DNA from: Verrucomicrobiota bacterium
GTDB lineage: Bacteria; Verrucomicrobiota; Verrucomicrobiia; CAIQCK01
Assembly (NCBI GenBank): GCA_026397915.1
Contig: JAPLTX010000008.1
Location: forward strand, 1-64,000
Length of the DNA stretch: 64,000 nucleotides
Direction: 5' to 3'
Part shown: in pieces, positions 41,608 to 49,942 of the stretch
Layout of the letters: the number at the start of each line of letters is the position of its first letter
Numbering within the stretch: the first letter of the stretch is position 1
Notes under the pieces: generated by a model
What the model saw: only the letters and a program-made list of their open reading frames with translations
Told to the model about the DNA's origin: nothing
The model's database searches: none
Made by a program: the position numbers and the translations under genes

Positions 41608-41634
41608 GAACGAACCTCCTGTGAACCCGCGCAG

Positions 41635-41662
41635 GTTAAAAGCGCGCGGCCCGCAAAGTCAA
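41635..41662 (-). promoter_or_regulatory. Possible promoter of the large kinase gene
   Basis: On the minus strand TTGACT (41657-41662) and TTTAAC (41635-41640) are 16 bp apart, about 28 bp before the GTG start. The spacing is acceptable but the -10 is weak. Confidence 0.4.
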
Positions 41663-41789
41663 GGTTGCCTGCGAGACAAGATTCTCCCGAACCGTTGCGG
41701 CGGACTGTTTCACAACGACCGGCTCAGTTGCGTGCAAGCTTTGTCGCCCCCACCATCCTGGGCGTGTCCAGCGGGATTGTCTCCGTTTT

Positions 41790-42797
41790 CTACGCAGCCA
41801 GCCAACGCGCGACATCCTTCGCCCAGTAGGTGATAACAATGTCCGCGCCGGCGCGGCGGAAGGCGGTCATGGTTTCCATGACAACGGCGCGCTCGTCGAG
41901 CCAGCCCTTTTCGGCGGCGGCCTTTACCATTGAAAACTCGCCGCTGACGTTATAGACGGCGGTCGGATAACCGAAGCGATCCTTTACGCGGCGCACGAGG
42001 TCGAGGTAGGCCAGCGCGGGCTTCACCATCACGATGTCCGCGCCCTCGGCGATGTCGATCGCCACTTCGCGCAACGCCTCGTTGCCGTTGGCATAATCCA
42101 TCTGATAGGTGCGGCGGTCGCCGAACTGCGGCGGGCTGTCGGCCGCTTCGCGGAACGGCCCGTAGAAGCCGCTCGCGAACTTCGCCGCGTAGCTCATGAT
42201 CGGTGTGTTTGTGAAACCGCCCCGGTCGAGCGCGTGACGGATGGCGGCAACGCGGCCGTCCATCATGTCGCTCGGCGCGACAACGTCCGCGCCCGCCTCG
42301 GCGTGGCTGACGGCACTCTTGGCGAGCAACTCCAGCGTGGCGTCGTTGTCCACGTCCAGCGCGCCGTCGCGGCGTTTGCAGACGATGCCGCAGTGGCCGT
42401 GGCTGGTGTATTCGCAGTTGCAGACATCGGTGATGACGATCAGTTCCGGCACGGCGTCCTTCACCGCGCGCACGGCAGTTTGGACGATGCCGTGCTTGGC
42501 GTAAGCGCCACTGGCCTTCGCGTCTTTCTTGTCGGGGAGGCCAAACAACAAAATCGCCGGCACGCCGAGCTTTTGGATGGCGCGCGCCTCCTTGACCAGC
42601 TCGTCCACGGAAAACTGGAAGTTGCCGGGCATCGAACTGATGGGTCGCCGCACGCCTTTGCCGCCGCGCACGAACAGTGGCATGACGAGGCCGTCGGCGG
42701 TCACATGGGTTTCGCGCACGAGCCGGCGCAGCGCTGGCGTGGCGCGCAGACGACGCGGTCGAGCGACCGGAAAGTGAGGTGTTTCGAATGCACTCAT
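41790..42797 (-). CDS. hemB: Delta-aminolevulinic acid dehydratase (porphobilinogen synthase)
   Basis: A 335-aa enzyme of tetrapyrrole synthesis that joins two 5-aminolevulinate molecules. Schiff-base lysines are in SYAAKFASGFYGPFR and MVKPALAYLD, and VCNCEYTSHGHCG carries the Cys ligands of a zinc-type active site. The RRTYQMDYANGNEALRE block is the usual allosteric/active-site region. The ATG at 42797 is preferred over a TTG three bases upstream. It stands alone, with the radical SAM gene 55 bp away on the same strand. Confidence 0.96.
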   Translation of the reverse strand: MSAFETPHFPVARPRRLRATPALRRLVRETHVTADGLVMPLFVRGGKGVRRPISSMPGNFQFSVDELVKEARAIQKLGVPAILLFGLPDKKDAKASGAYAKHGIVQTAVRAVKDAVPELIVITDVCNCEYTSHGHCGIVCKRRDGALDVDNDATLELLAKSAVSHAEAGADVVAPSDMMDGRVAAIRHALDRGGFTNTPIMSYAAKFASGFYGPFREAADSPPQFGDRRTYQMDYANGNEALREVAIDIAEGADIVMVKPALAYLDLVRRVKDRFGYPTAVYNVSGEFSMVKAAAEKGWLDERAVVMETMTAFRRAGADIVITYWAKDVARWLAA

Positions 42798-42852
42798 CAA
42801 CCGCAGACTACTCGATAACCACGACGCGCGAAAGACGAAACACGGGGTCCGC

Positions 42853-44085
42853 CTAGCGTGCGCTGTCGGTTTCCTTGCAACCGGTTGAGTTGCTTCGCGC
42901 GAAGGATCTTCTGCAGCAGCGGGCGCAACCGGGGAAAAGTCCGTTCAGGATCAGTTTCCTGAAGCTGACCATGGGCGCACCGTTCCATATCTCGGCTAAA
43001 GACTGGCGGGTCACATTTCCCATCACCAGATGCAGGCAGGGAAGCACTGAGCCGTCCGACGCGATCTTGCACACCTTCCACAGCGCATTACAGTCCTCGG
43101 AAAAAGGATAATCAAAATCAAAATAATAAGGGAAAAGAGTTTCCCCGGACAAAACCGGCAGTATGGATACTTCCATGCCCCAGGAGCGATTGCTTAGCTG
43201 GCGCAACTTCTCACTTAGAGCTTGCAGGTCACTCCCGACCATGCGGTTCTGATAATACTCCCCGTCAACCACTGAAGGAAATATCATGTGCAAGCCGTGC
43301 GCCTCTGCGAATTCCTTGGTAAAAATGGCGTTGTGCCTGGCCGTGTTTTCGGGAGTGTCGATGATGGGATGTTCGAAGCGCAGACTGTCCAGCCCGATTT
43401 CCGCGGCCACTCTGGGCAACACATCCAGGATTCCGATGTTGTCGCGCGTGATGATGCATGTTCCGCACAGCGATGGACCCGGCCTTCGGAGCTTGCGCCC
43501 AGCTTCCAAGACGCTTCTGACGCCTTTTTCAAGAAGCGCAAAAGCTCCCGGTCGGCCGCGTATCGCATCATGCACTTCAGGCGTTCCATCAATCGAAATT
43601 GTTATTTTTTCAACGCCGGACCCAACCAGGAGTTCCGCATAATCCGCCAGAAGAGTTCCGTTTGTCTGCAATTCCACATACAGCTTCCTTCGTTTCGCTT
43701 CAGCGATTATCTGCCCGAAATCCCGATGAAGCAGCGGCTCGCCGCCCGTAACGTAGAGGCGCGGCTTGAAGGCGACAGCCTGATCCAAAACTCCGACCCA
43801 TCCCGTCAGGGACATTTCCTGCGAGCGATCATACCAGCTCAATTCACCAGGGACTGAAGCCAAATGGCGCAGTTGCGGACACATCTGGCACCTCAGATTG
43901 CATCTGCGTGTCAGCTCCAAACTGAGCACCGACGGCATGGAACAGCGGCCGCGGCCGAAACGCCGGTCCAAAGCCATCCCCAGATGATGACGGTAGGCTT
44001 CCCGCAGAATAGTTCGCAGATTCTCCGGATGCCGCAGAATCCGCAGAAAATCACGCAGATATTTTCCGGGCTTGAACTTTACCAT
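42853..44085 (-). CDS. Radical SAM protein with a SPASM-like C-terminal domain
   Basis: About 410 aa from the ATG at 44085 (MVKFKPGKYLRDFLRILRHP); a GTG at 44166 would add 27 residues with little family character. The cluster motif is CNLRCQMC, followed by YVTGGEPLLHRDF, ISIDGTPEVHD and a Cys-rich end (CNALWKVCK, SVLPCLHLV, CARCCRR) that fits a SPASM/twitch auxiliary cluster. Such enzymes modify peptides or act as sulfatase-maturases; no substrate is evident. The GC is lower than in hemB and usp on either side, which suggests acquisition. Confidence 0.85.
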   Translation of the reverse strand: MVKFKPGKYLRDFLRILRHPENLRTILREAYRHHLGMALDRRFGRGRCSMPSVLSLELTRRCNLRCQMCPQLRHLASVPGELSWYDRSQEMSLTGWVGVLDQAVAFKPRLYVTGGEPLLHRDFGQIIAEAKRRKLYVELQTNGTLLADYAELLVGSGVEKITISIDGTPEVHDAIRGRPGAFALLEKGVRSVLEAGRKLRRPGPSLCGTCIITRDNIGILDVLPRVAAEIGLDSLRFEHPIIDTPENTARHNAIFTKEFAEAHGLHMIFPSVVDGEYYQNRMVGSDLQALSEKLRQLSNRSWGMEVSILPVLSGETLFPYYFDFDYPFSEDCNALWKVCKIASDGSVLPCLHLVMGNVTRQSLAEIWNGAPMVSFRKLILNGLFPGCARCCRRSFARSNSTGCKETDSAR

Positions 44086-44414
44086 TCGTTGATAGGAATT
44101 TTGCTTTTGGCGGCGATACGGTGGAACGATCTGTCCCCGGCACACCCGCGCAAAAGATGTTTTCACGCCGCATTCGTTGTTTCCATCGCTCTTACAAACC
44201 TCGGCTCACAGGCTACTCCGTCGCATGGCGGCGTCAATGCGGGAAAATCCTCCACGCCTGCTTCGCAAGCGAAAATCAAGACACCGCCAAACCGCTTCTT
44301 GCATTTTCCGCGTTGGTGAAATTGCGCCAGTGCGGTGCCACACCAGATCTTCGGCTGCCGACACGCAGTCCGCATCAATCTCGTAACGCGGGCCGGTTGG
44401 CTCAGCAGCCTCAA
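44086..44414. other. Intergenic stretch without a recognised gene
   Basis: About 330 bp between the radical SAM gene and the stress-protein gene. Short open frames exist on both strands, but none has a ribosome site or recognisable sequence. Nothing else is seen. Confidence 0.5.
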
Positions 44415-44852
44415 TCAGGCTTCCTTGAGTTTCCCCGCGTGGACGACCAGCAGTGGAATCATCGAGCGGTGGCGGACGTGCTCGATGGTGCTGCCGTAGA
44501 AGATGTCCGCGAGCAGCCGGTGTCCATGCGTGGTCATCGCGATCAGGTCGCACTGCTCCTTTTCGGCGGTCTTGAGGATTTCGTTCGGCGGATCGCCGAG
44601 GGCGAGGCAGGTTTCGACGGCCAGAGCCTGCTCGCGCAACCGCCTCGCCGTCTCTTCGAGATAGGCGCGGTCGTCAATCATCTCCTGCGATTCGCGGAGC
44701 TGGAGTTTGTCGAAGTTGCGGGCGACCCAGCCGTCGGCGACGTGGACCAGCAGCAGCTTCGACTTGTGGAGTTTCGCCAATTCGGCGATGTGCGGCAGCA
44801 GGCTCTTGTCGGCCTGGCTGTTTTCCAATGCGACGAGGATTTTTTGATACAT
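44415..44852 (-). CDS. Universal stress protein (UspA family)
   Basis: A 145-aa cytoplasmic protein, ATG at 44852. It begins YQKILVALENSQADKSLL, has KLLLVHVADG, and ends with THGHRLLADIFYGSTIEHV and the IPLLVVHAG strand. The ATP-binding loop of the family is usually GxxG-(9)-G-S/T; here the second Gly is Leu (GHRL), so nucleotide binding may be altered. It lies 8 bp after the Nramp gene and is surely co-transcribed, which hints at a role in metal stress. Confidence 0.9.
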   Translation of the reverse strand: MYQKILVALENSQADKSLLPHIAELAKLHKSKLLLVHVADGWVARNFDKLQLRESQEMIDDRAYLEETARRLREQALAVETCLALGDPPNEILKTAEKEQCDLIAMTTHGHRLLADIFYGSTIEHVRHRSMIPLLVVHAGKLKEA

Positions 44853-44860
44853 GACGGCTC

Positions 44861-46246
44861 CTATTTGAACAGTGACGTCAGCAACGTGCTGATGCCGAAG
44901 TAGTCCACGAGAAACTTCACGTTGAGCGCGACGATGATGGCGGCGGTCAGCCACGCCAGCGCGGTGACCCAACGTGCGTTGGTGAACTCGCCCATCTTGG
45001 CGCGCTCGCTAGTGAACTTCACCAGCGGGATGACGGCGAATGAGAGTTGGAGGCTCAGGACAACCTGGCTCAGCACGAGCAGCTTGCCCGCGCCGGAGTC
45101 GCCGTAGATGGCGATGGCGATGATGGCCGGCGTGATCGCGATGGCGCGCGTCAGGAACCGTTGCAGCGCCGGCTTCATGCGGAAGTTGAGGAAACCCTCC
45201 ATCACAATCTGGCCTGCGAGCGTGCCGGTGAGCGTCGAGTTCTGGCCGGATGCGAGCAACGCCAGCGCGAAAAACGTGCTTGCCACGCCGACGCCGAGCA
45301 CGGGCGCAAGCATGTGGTAGGCATCCTTGATGTCGGTGATGCTGTGGTGGCCCGTGCGATGGAACGTGGCCGCGGCGACGATGAGGATGGCGGCGTTGAC
45401 CAGCAGCGCCGTGGAGAGCGCGATGACGGAGTCCCAGACGGCGAAGCGGATAGCCTCGCGCTTGCCGGCGGGCGTCAGATCGTATTTGCGCGTCTGGATG
45501 ATGGAAGAGTGAAGGTAGAGATTGTGTGGCATCACCGTCGCGCCGAGGATGCCGATGGCCACGTAGAGCATTTCCGGGTTCTTGAGAATCTCGGTGCGCG
45601 GGATGAAGCCTTTAAACACGGCGACCGCGTCAGGCTTGCAGAAGTAAATCTCCACGACGAAGCAGGCAAGGATGGAAAAGATCAGAGTAACCACGAGCGC
45701 CTCAATCCAGCGGAAGCTCTTGTTCTGCAAGTAGAGGATGCCGAGCACGTCCAGCGTGGTCAGGCAGACGCCCCAGATCATCGGCAGGCCGAAGAGCAGG
45801 TTTAACGCGATGGCCGAGCCGAGCACCTCGGCGAGGTCGCACGCGCAAATGGCGACTTCGCACAATGCCCAGAGCGTCATCGCCACCGGTTTCGAGTAAT
45901 GGTCGCGGCACGCCTGCGCCAGATCACGACCGGTGACGATGCCGAGTTTGGCCGCGAGCGACTGGAGCAGGATCGCCATCAAGTTGGACAGCAGGACAAC
46001 AGACAGCAATGTGTAGCCGAACGCCGAGCCGCCGGCGATGTCGGTGGCCCAGTTGCCCGGATCCATGTAGCCGACCGCCACCAAGTAACCCGGCCCGGCG
46101 AACGCGAGCATCTTGCGGAAGAATCCCGCGCCGTGAGGCACATGGACTGAGCGGTGAACTTCCGCCAAGCTGTTCGAGGTGGATGCCTTGCGCCAGCCGG
46201 GTTCGGCGGCGGGCGCGGGCGATGGGTTGTTGGCGTTTGTTTCCAC
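44861..46246 (-). CDS. mntH: Nramp-family divalent metal (Mn2+/Fe2+) transporter
   Basis: A 461-aa inner-membrane proton/metal symporter with about 11 helices. The metal-site sequence MDPGNW lies in the first helix and VMPHNLYLHSS in the sixth, the usual pair of Nramp metal sites. The GTG at 46246 is chosen because GGAG precedes it; a longer frame starts at a TTG (46297). The N-terminal 45 residues are Pro/Ala-rich and cytoplasmic. It is the first gene of a two-gene unit with usp. A dyad lies just upstream. Confidence 0.92.
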   Translation of the reverse strand: METNANNPSPAPAAEPGWRKASTSNSLAEVHRSVHVPHGAGFFRKMLAFAGPGYLVAVGYMDPGNWATDIAGGSAFGYTLLSVVLLSNLMAILLQSLAAKLGIVTGRDLAQACRDHYSKPVAMTLWALCEVAICACDLAEVLGSAIALNLLFGLPMIWGVCLTTLDVLGILYLQNKSFRWIEALVVTLIFSILACFVVEIYFCKPDAVAVFKGFIPRTEILKNPEMLYVAIGILGATVMPHNLYLHSSIIQTRKYDLTPAGKREAIRFAVWDSVIALSTALLVNAAILIVAAATFHRTGHHSITDIKDAYHMLAPVLGVGVASTFFALALLASGQNSTLTGTLAGQIVMEGFLNFRMKPALQRFLTRAIAITPAIIAIAIYGDSGAGKLLVLSQVVLSLQLSFAVIPLVKFTSERAKMGEFTNARWVTALAWLTAAIIVALNVKFLVDYFGISTLLTSLFK

Positions 46247-46266
46247 TCGGCTCCGGGTTGACCTTC

Positions 46267-46296
46267 TGACAAAACGCCGCTGCGCTCCTTTTGTCA
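46267..46296. promoter_or_regulatory. Inverted repeat upstream of mntH, possible operator
   Basis: TGACAAAA (46267-46274) and TTTTGTCA (46289-46296) form perfect 8-bp arms separated by 14 bp, 20 bp before the chosen start of mntH. A metal-responsive repressor such as an MntR or Fur-type protein could bind here; the sequence is not a standard box for either. A hairpin in the mRNA leader is the alternative. Confidence 0.45.
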
Positions 46297-46379
46297 ACCC
46301 GCAAGCGGCAGCGCACAGACCCAGCAGGCACTCCGCATCGGAACCGTCTCAAGATGTGCTCCACTATACATAGATATCA

Positions 46380-46428
46380 TAGAACGGATTTCCACATCCG
46401 TTCAGAAAGGGCTTGAAAGCCCGTTCTA
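46380..46428. repeat. Double-hairpin REP-like element
   Basis: Outer arms TAGAACGG/CCGTTCTA (46380-46387 and 46421-46428) enclose two hairpins: AACGGAT/ATCCGTT and GGGCTT/AAGCCC. It shares the border and layout of the other elements and sits in the divergent gap between mntH and the metallo-hydrolase gene. Confidence 0.75.
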
Positions 46429-46524
46429 CACCGGCCAAAGCGCCCTGTAGTCAGCCCCCGCAAACTGCTTTCGCCTTCGGCGGCGATGTGTGTAGATTAC
46501 ACAGTTATGAAAAGGAGGACTGCT

Positions 46525-47259
46525 ATGAAAGCTGTCTGGTGGATGTTGTTGGGCGGCGGTTGGCTCGGTCTGGCCGACGGCGGCGCGGCGGCAGCAGACC
46601 AGGTGCGCGTCCAGTGGTTTGGCCAGTCGTTTTTCCAGCTCACCGCGGCAAACGGTCTGCGCGTGATCATTGATCCATTCGACAACACCTTTTTCAGCTA
46701 TCCGATTCCCAAGGGCCTGACCGCCGACGTGGTATTGGTGACGCACGAGCACGCCGACCACAGCAATGTCGGCATCGTCGCTGGCTCGCCGTTCACGCTG
46801 CGCAGCCAGAAGGGCGTCGGCAGGTTCAACTTCCGCGGCGTCACGTTCACCGGCACGGCGGCGTTTCATGACGAAGCGCAGGGCGCCGAACGCGGGCGCG
46901 ATACGGTTTACAGTTTCGAGCTGGACGGCGTGCGGTTCTGTCACGTCGGCGACCTCGGTTGTCTGCTGACCGATGAGCAGATCAAGAGCGTCGGACCGGT
47001 GGACGTGCTGCTGTTGCCGGTGGGCGGTTTTTTCACGCTTGATGTCGCCAAGCTCGACCGGCTGGTGGCGCAACTGAATCCGCGTGTCGTGGTGCCAATG
47101 CACTTCAAGACGCGCTACACGCCGAACCTGCCGATCGCGACGGTGGACGGATTTCTTCGCGGCAAGAGCGACGTGAAACAGCTCGGCACGGCGGCGTTCG
47201 CCGTCGGGAAGTCCAACCTGCCGGCGCAGCGAGAAATCTGGGTGTTGGAGATCAAGTAA
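46525..47259 (+). CDS. Exported UlaG-like metallo-beta-lactamase-fold hydrolase
   Basis: A 244-aa protein. The ATG at 46525 is chosen because a perfect AAGGAGG lies 6 bp upstream; an earlier ATG (46507) overlaps that site. An N-terminal signal (MKAVWWMLLGGGWLGLADGG) suggests export. The two-zinc motif is THEHADHSN, with later ligands in HVGDLG and PMHFKT. UlaG-like proteins open lactones or act on phosphodiesters; the substrate is unknown. It is 8 bp before the CDF gene and starts a four-gene operon. Confidence 0.85.
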   Translation: MKAVWWMLLGGGWLGLADGGAAAADQVRVQWFGQSFFQLTAANGLRVIIDPFDNTFFSYPIPKGLTADVVLVTHEHADHSNVGIVAGSPFTLRSQKGVGRFNFRGVTFTGTAAFHDEAQGAERGRDTVYSFELDGVRFCHVGDLGCLLTDEQIKSVGPVDVLLLPVGGFFTLDVAKLDRLVAQLNPRVVVPMHFKTRYTPNLPIATVDGFLRGKSDVKQLGTAAFAVGKSNLPAQREIWVLEIK

Positions 47260-47267
47260 GGAACCGC

Positions 47268-48200
47268 GTGCCGGCGAACGATAATCCTCACGCATACAAT
47301 GCAGCGTCGCGCGCCGCCGGCATCGGTGTGGTTGCCAACGTCGCGTTGGTCGTCGTCAAACTGATCGGCGGCATCTACGGGCATTCCGCGGCGCTGGTGG
47401 CCGACGCGCTGCACTCGCTGACAGACGTGGTCAGTTCCACCGCGCTGGTCTGGAGCTTGCGCAAAGCGGGCCAGCCAGCCGACCCCGAACACCCCTACGG
47501 CCACGGCAAGATCGAAAGCATCACCGCCAGCGTCATCGCCGGATTGCTGCTGGCGGTCGCGGGCGGGATCGCCGTGGGCGCATGGTTCCGCATCAGGCAT
47601 CCGGAGACGCTGGAGGGGCCGACGGGCCTTGCGCTGGTGGTAGCGTTGATCTCCATCGTCGTGAAAGAGGCCCTGTTCCAATACAAGCTCTACGTAGGAC
47701 GCAGGCTGAACAGTTCCAGCCTCATCGCCGAAGCGTGGCACCATCGCAGCGACGCGTTCTCCAGCCTCGCCGCCACGCTCGGCATCGGCGGCGCCATCGT
47801 GGGCGGCGTGCCGTGGCGCGTTCTCGATCCCATCGCCGCGTTTGTGGTGGCGCTCATCATCGCTGTGATGGCCGTCGCGATTTTCCGGCGCAGCTCGTTG
47901 GAACTGATGGACACGCAGTTGCCGGCCGACACGCTGGAGAAAATCCGCCAAGCCGCCGCGCAGCCAGGGGTCCTGCACGTCGAAAAAGTCTTCACGCGCA
48001 AGTCCGGCCTGAATATCCTTGTGGACGTTCACCTCGAAGTGGACGACAACATGACCGTGCTGGCGAGTCACCGGCTTGGTCACGAAGTGGAAGAACAGGT
48101 CATGCGCGCCGTGCCGCAGGTCATCCAGGTGTTGGTCCACATCGAGCCTCACCACCGGGCGGAGCGCGAAGGCCGGCGGCCGATGGCCGCAAAGCATTGA
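47268..48200 (+). CDS. Cation diffusion facilitator (CDF) metal exporter
   Basis: A 310-aa inner-membrane antiporter, GTG start behind AAGGAA. The first metal site pair is in SAALVADALHSLTDVVSS (Asp/His), the second in AEAWHHRSDAFSS (His/Asp), and PYGHGKIESI is the signature loop. A cytoplasmic ferredoxin-like C-terminal domain (residues about 215-300) ends in HIEPHHR. The H-D / H-D site pattern is often Zn2+; Mn or Fe is possible. It complements the Nramp importer on the other strand. Confidence 0.92.
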   Translation: MPANDNPHAYNAASRAAGIGVVANVALVVVKLIGGIYGHSAALVADALHSLTDVVSSTALVWSLRKAGQPADPEHPYGHGKIESITASVIAGLLLAVAGGIAVGAWFRIRHPETLEGPTGLALVVALISIVVKEALFQYKLYVGRRLNSSSLIAEAWHHRSDAFSSLAATLGIGGAIVGGVPWRVLDPIAAFVVALIIAVMAVAIFRRSSLELMDTQLPADTLEKIRQAAAQPGVLHVEKVFTRKSGLNILVDVHLEVDDNMTVLASHRLGHEVEEQVMRAVPQVIQVLVHIEPHHRAEREGRRPMAAKH

Positions 48201-48216
48201 CGCAAAAAAAGGAAAC

Positions 48217-48981
48217 ATGAAAGACAACAAAACCGTTCTGGCCGTCATGGCCCATCCCGACGACGTCGAGTTCCTCTGCGGCGGCACGCTTGCGCTGCTG
48301 GCGAAGAAAGGCTACCGCATCCACATGGCTCACGTCGCCGCCGGCGACTGCGGCACGCTCGAATACGACACCGACGACATTTCCCGCATCCGGTTTGAGG
48401 AAGCCCGCCGCGCCGCCGCCGTCATCGGCGCCACGCACCATTGTTGCGGCGCGCGCGACGGTCTCGTCATGTATGACAAGCCCACGCTCCGCGCCGTTAT
48501 CGAACTGGTCCGGCGCGTGAACCCGTTCATGGTCTTCACCCACTCGCCAGTTTGCTACATGGTGGACCATGAGGTCACCTCCCAGCTCGCGCGGATGGCC
48601 GCCTTCATCGCCGGCGCGCCGAACCTGCACACGTTGATCACGCCGCCGGCCAAGCCTACCGGCGATGTTCCGTATCTCTACTACGCCGACGCGATAGACA
48701 TGAAGGACCACTTCGGCAAGCCCATCCTGGCCAGCCTTTACGTGGACATCACCCCGGTGATCAAGACCAAGGAGCGGATGGTCAAGTGCCACGCCAGTCA
48801 GCGGAACTGGCTGAAGTCACATCACAAAATGGACGAATACGTCCTCACCATGCGGCGCTGGGGCACAGCCAACGGCCAGCGTTGTGGCGTGAAGTTCGCC
48901 GAAGGCTTCCGACAGCACCTTGGCCACTCTTATCCGCAGGACAACAAGCTCGGCGAGCTGCTCGGCGCGATTTCGGCGTGA
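48217..48981 (+). CDS. PIG-L/LmbE-family N-deacetylase
   Basis: A 254-aa zinc deacetylase fold, ATG behind GGAAAC. The signature AHPDDVEFLCGG provides the His/Asp/Asp set, and HSPVCYMVDHEV gives the later His ligand. Members remove acetyl groups from GlcNAc-type compounds such as lipid-linked sugars or bacillithiol and mycothiol precursors. It overlaps the endonuclease IV gene by 4 bp (GTGA). The substrate is unknown; the link with a repair nuclease and metal exporter may be only operon sharing. Confidence 0.9.
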   Translation: MKDNKTVLAVMAHPDDVEFLCGGTLALLAKKGYRIHMAHVAAGDCGTLEYDTDDISRIRFEEARRAAAVIGATHHCCGARDGLVMYDKPTLRAVIELVRRVNPFMVFTHSPVCYMVDHEVTSQLARMAAFIAGAPNLHTLITPPAKPTGDVPYLYYADAIDMKDHFGKPILASLYVDITPVIKTKERMVKCHASQRNWLKSHHKMDEYVLTMRRWGTANGQRCGVKFAEGFRQHLGHSYPQDNKLGELLGAISA

Positions 48982-49838
48982 AACTCGGCGCGCACATGTC
49001 CATCGCCGGTGGCGCGGACAAGGCCATCGAGCGCGGCCGGCTCACCGGCTGTGAGACGATCCAAATCTTCACGCGCGGCAACATGCAGTGGCGTTCCCGG
49101 CCGCTGCGCGCGGAGGAAATCGCGGCGTTCAAGAAACTCCGTGCCGATACCGGCATCGCGCCGGTCTTCGCGCACGACAGCTACCTCATCAACCTCGGCG
49201 CGACCAACCCGGCGACGCTACGCATGAGTATTGACGGCATGATTGATGAGTTGCAGCGCGCCGACGCGCTCGGCCTGCCGTTCGTCGTCAGCCATCCCGG
49301 CGCGCACATGGGCGCAGGCGAGGACGCGGGACTCCGCCGCATCGCCGACAGCCTGAAGGAAGTGTTCCGGCAGACACGCGGTTTGCCGGTGAAGGTTGCG
49401 TTGGAGATAACCGCGGGCCAAGGCACCAACCTCGGCTACCGCTTCGAGCATCTTGCCGACATCATCTCGCGCGTTGGGCCGGAGCGGCTCGCCGTCTGCG
49501 TGGACACCTGCCATCTGCTCGCCGCCGGTTACGACATCCGCACGCCGAAAACTTTCGCCGCCGTCGCGAAAGAGTTCGGCCGCGTCATCGGCTGGAAGCT
49601 CCTCGCCGCCGTCCACCTCAACGACTCCAAGACGCCGCTCGGCTCGCGCGTGGACCGCCACGAACACATCGGCAAAGGTTACGTCGGCAAGGAAGCGTTC
49701 CGCCTCGTGCTCAACCACCCGCACTTTTCCAAAGTTCCCGGCGTGCTGGAGACGCCAAAAGGCGATTTCGAAAGCGAAAGTCCGCTGGACAAAGCCAACC
49801 TTCGGCTGCTCCGTTCGTTCCTAAAGCACCGCCGGTGA
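48978..49838 (+). CDS. nfo: Endonuclease IV (AP endonuclease)
   Basis: A 286-aa three-zinc base-excision repair nuclease, starting at a GTG that overlaps the previous stop. The family blocks are LGAHMSIAGG, TIQIFTRGNMQW, VSHPGAHMG, CVDTCHLLAAGYDI, HLNDSKTPLGSRVDRHEHIGKG-type and the final EGLxF-like LETPKGDF. It cleaves DNA at abasic sites and so complements the AlkA-like glycosylase at 30545. Confidence 0.95.
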   Translation: MKLGAHMSIAGGADKAIERGRLTGCETIQIFTRGNMQWRSRPLRAEEIAAFKKLRADTGIAPVFAHDSYLINLGATNPATLRMSIDGMIDELQRADALGLPFVVSHPGAHMGAGEDAGLRRIADSLKEVFRQTRGLPVKVALEITAGQGTNLGYRFEHLADIISRVGPERLAVCVDTCHLLAAGYDIRTPKTFAAVAKEFGRVIGWKLLAAVHLNDSKTPLGSRVDRHEHIGKGYVGKEAFRLVLNHPHFSKVPGVLETPKGDFESESPLDKANLRLLRSFLKHRR

Positions 49839-49942
49839 ACCGGTTGGACTGCTGTTCCTTGTCGGATAGCTGTCTGACTCCAGCCCGCGCCATGCCCAAC
49901 ATGGCGTTGGCTTTCCCGTCGCTGCGCATGTAAAGTCGGTTG

